Positions 31,473 through 32,990 of a stretch of DNA of 32,990 nt are shown in pieces (the first letter of the stretch is position 1; every line of letters begins with the position of its first letter). The notes under the pieces were generated by a model that did not search any database, was not told where the DNA came from, and worked only from the letters and a program-made list of their open reading frames with translations. A program made the translations under genes and the position numbers. Source of the DNA: Tepidiphilus sp. J10 (lineage in GTDB: Bacteria > Pseudomonadota > Gammaproteobacteria > Burkholderiales > Thiobacillaceae); NCBI GenBank assembly GCA_945897955.1, contig CAMDGQ010000041.1:1-32990 (forward strand), written 5' to 3'.

Positions 31473-32842
31473 GCTTCCCCCGCCCACGCGGGGATCGACC
31501 CGCACCAGCAATAGCCATCTTCTCTCCGACGCTGCTTCCCCCGCCCACGCGGGGATCGACCTTTGACGTATCCATCTTTGCTGGCGTCCTTGAGGCTTCC
31601 CCCGCCCACGCGGGGATCGACCCGTGGCGAAGGTGAACATGCTTTTGCGTAAAGAGCTTCCCCCGCCCACGCGGGGATCGACCCTTGAACCAGCCATCCA
31701 GCATTTGCGCCTGGCCGCTTCCCCCGCCCACGCGGGGATCGACCCCGCCCGCCGAACCCGATGAGGATGCCGACGACGCTTCCCCCGCCCACGCGGGGAT
31801 CGACCCCTATACCGCCACCACGACGCCCGCACGGATCGGCTTCCCCCGCCCACGCGGGGATCGACCTCTGGTTTGATCCACTAGATGATTGCGGTCCTAG
31901 CTTCCCCCGCCCACGCGGGGATCGACCTTCTTTCCGGCATCCCCAGCGCGCCCTCCAGCGGCTTCCCCCGCCCACGCGGGGATCGACCTGCACCCTGTGG
32001 CATAAAGAACTTGTAAGTACAGCTTCCCCCGCCCACGCGGGGATCGACCCCGGGCAGGCGAAGCCGTCGCAGAGCAGGAAGTGCTTCCCCCGCCCACGCG
32101 GGGATCGACCCGGTTAGCGCTTGTTATTTAATACCGTCGATGGGCTTCCCCCGCCCACGCGGGGATCGACCTGCTGGAAAGCGTTGGCAATCTGCTCAAT
32201 TCAGGCTTCCCCCGCCCACGCGGGGATCGACCATAAGAAGGTTCCTGCTGAGTTGAAACCTAAACGCTTCCCCCGCCCACGCGGGGATCGACCCGTGCCG
32301 TCTTTCCTCGTGTGCGCCGGGATCCAGCTTCCCCCGCCCACGCGGGGATCGACCCTGGACGCCATGCACCTTGCCGTCGGTATCCATGCTTCCCCCGCCC
32401 ACGCGGGGATCGACCCTGTGTGAGCGACAGCGTGTGATTGGCTACGGTGCTTCCCCCGCCCACGCGGGGATCGACCCCTCATTCATCTTGGTCATGACTG
32501 GCAGCATGCGCTTCCCCCGCCCACGCGGGGATCGACCTCCATTTGACGCAAAATTACATAACCGGCAGTCGCTTCCCCCGCCCACGCGGGGATCGACCCC
32601 AGGCGGAGGATGAAGATCGGCTTGACCAGGAGCTTCCCCCGCCCACGCGGGGATCGACCTGCGCTGAAAAGGTGTCGGCCGAAGTCATGCCGGCTTCCCC
32701 CGCCCACGCGGGGATCGACCTGTCAGGCGATTGATCGGACGCCATTTGCACGTGCTTCCCCCGCCCACGCGGGGATCGACCCGCTATCCGGTACAACCTG
32801 CATCCAACCTGATAGCTTCCCCCGCCCACGCGGGGATCGACC
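31473..32842 (+). CRISPR. Type I-E CRISPR array, 23 repeats and 22 spacers
   Basis: A 28-base repeat starting GCTTCCCCCGCCC and ending GCGGGGATCGACC occurs 23 times at a strict 61-base period (first at 31473, last at 32815). The spacers are 33 bases, or 29/32 under the usual I-E convention. All copies I read are identical, including the last one. The stem CCCCCG…CGGGG and the 3' handle GATCGACC parallel the E. coli repeat, so the array is transcribed on the plus strand with the leader at the cas2 side. Apart from one A, every spacer-proximal base is C or T. The numerous Pro/Arg/Gly-rich open frames over this stretch are translations of the repeats and not genes. Confidence 0.99.
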
Positions 32843-32906
32843 TAACCTATCTTTAACACCCCGCCCAACACACCCTTAAAAAACATAAAGTTACAACAAG
32901 CATTTC

Positions 32907-32939
32907 CCCCGAGTGTCACTACAGGTGACTATTTCGGGG
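32907..32939. repeat. Nested palindrome beyond the CRISPR array
   Basis: CCCCGA (32907-32912) pairs with TCGGGG (32934-32939), and inside it GTCAC (32915-32919) pairs with GTGAC (32925-32929). It lies 65 bp past the last repeat, in otherwise AT-rich sequence. It could be the end of an insertion sequence entering the window, but no transposase is visible. Nothing else is recognised from 32843 to the window end. Confidence 0.5.
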
Positions 32940-32990
32940 CGGGGTGATGACTCAAGCGACCATTTTTTTCGTCCCCCCCGGCAAGGGATT

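Noticed and set aside
31457-32879. Many open frames on both strands of the array encoding repeated RSPRGRGK / IPAWAGEA / FPRPRGDRP blocks
   Set aside because: They are translations of the CRISPR repeats and spacers, with a 61-base period and no ribosome sites.
32843-32905. AT-rich DNA after the array as the true leader
   Set aside because: Repeat orientation (handle GATCGACC at the 3' side) and the cas2-side end GTTATGAACTAGA both put the leader upstream.

Overview
The window looks like part of the chromosome of a diazotrophic, probably sulfur-oxidising betaproteobacterium or close gammaproteobacterial relative. The inference rests on a nifLA pair next to an rnfABCDGEH operon (the Azotobacter/Azoarcus arrangement), a rhodanese–TusA–DsrE sulfur-transfer cluster, c-type cytochromes and high-GC coding sequence. 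No 16S or other species marker is present, so the species is not called.

Layout. 1–2385 (+): a secreted single-Cache protein followed by a methyl-accepting chemotaxis protein. 2481–4810 (-): an exported two-repeat protein and an OmpP1/FadL porin. 5006–6245 (-): rhodanese, TusA and a DsrE-family protein, ending at a clear hairpin terminator. 6461–13834 (-): rnfA-B-C-D-G-E-H, then a universal stress protein and a NhaD/ArsB-like ion transporter, all one strand and closely spaced. 14129–17429 (+): nifL, nifA and a small Cys protein. 17392–18758 (-): an unrecognised 186-aa protein, a 122-aa HepT/DUF86-like protein and a Rieske protein. 18995–22345: a Sel1-repeat protein, an ankyrin lipoprotein, a small related lipoprotein, a decayed gene and a dihaem cytochrome c. 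23012–32842 (+): a complete type I-E CRISPR-Cas system (cas3, cas8e, cas11, cas7, cas5, cas6e, cas1, cas2) and an array of 23 identical 28-bp repeats.

How the parts work together. The rnfA–nifL intergenic region carries two divergent sigma-54 (-24/-12) promoters, one NifA upstream activator site (TGT-N10-ACA) between them, and an IHF consensus between that site and the rnf promoter. One NifA site therefore probably serves both operons: NifL/NifA as regulators, and Rnf as the ion-gradient-driven pump that supplies low-potential electrons to nitrogenase. A second sigma-54 promoter plus NifA site lies directly upstream of the unrecognised 186-aa gene. This puts that gene, the HepT-like gene and the Rieske gene in the predicted NifA regulon, and I consider it the best candidate for an undescribed nitrogen-fixation accessory module. 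The nitrogenase structural genes are not in the window.

The CRISPR locus appears intact. Notable points are a very short leader (34 bp between cas2 and the first repeat), a strong pyrimidine bias at the first spacer base that hints at the PAM, and a lower-GC block inside cas8e that suggests recombination in the PAM-reading subunit.
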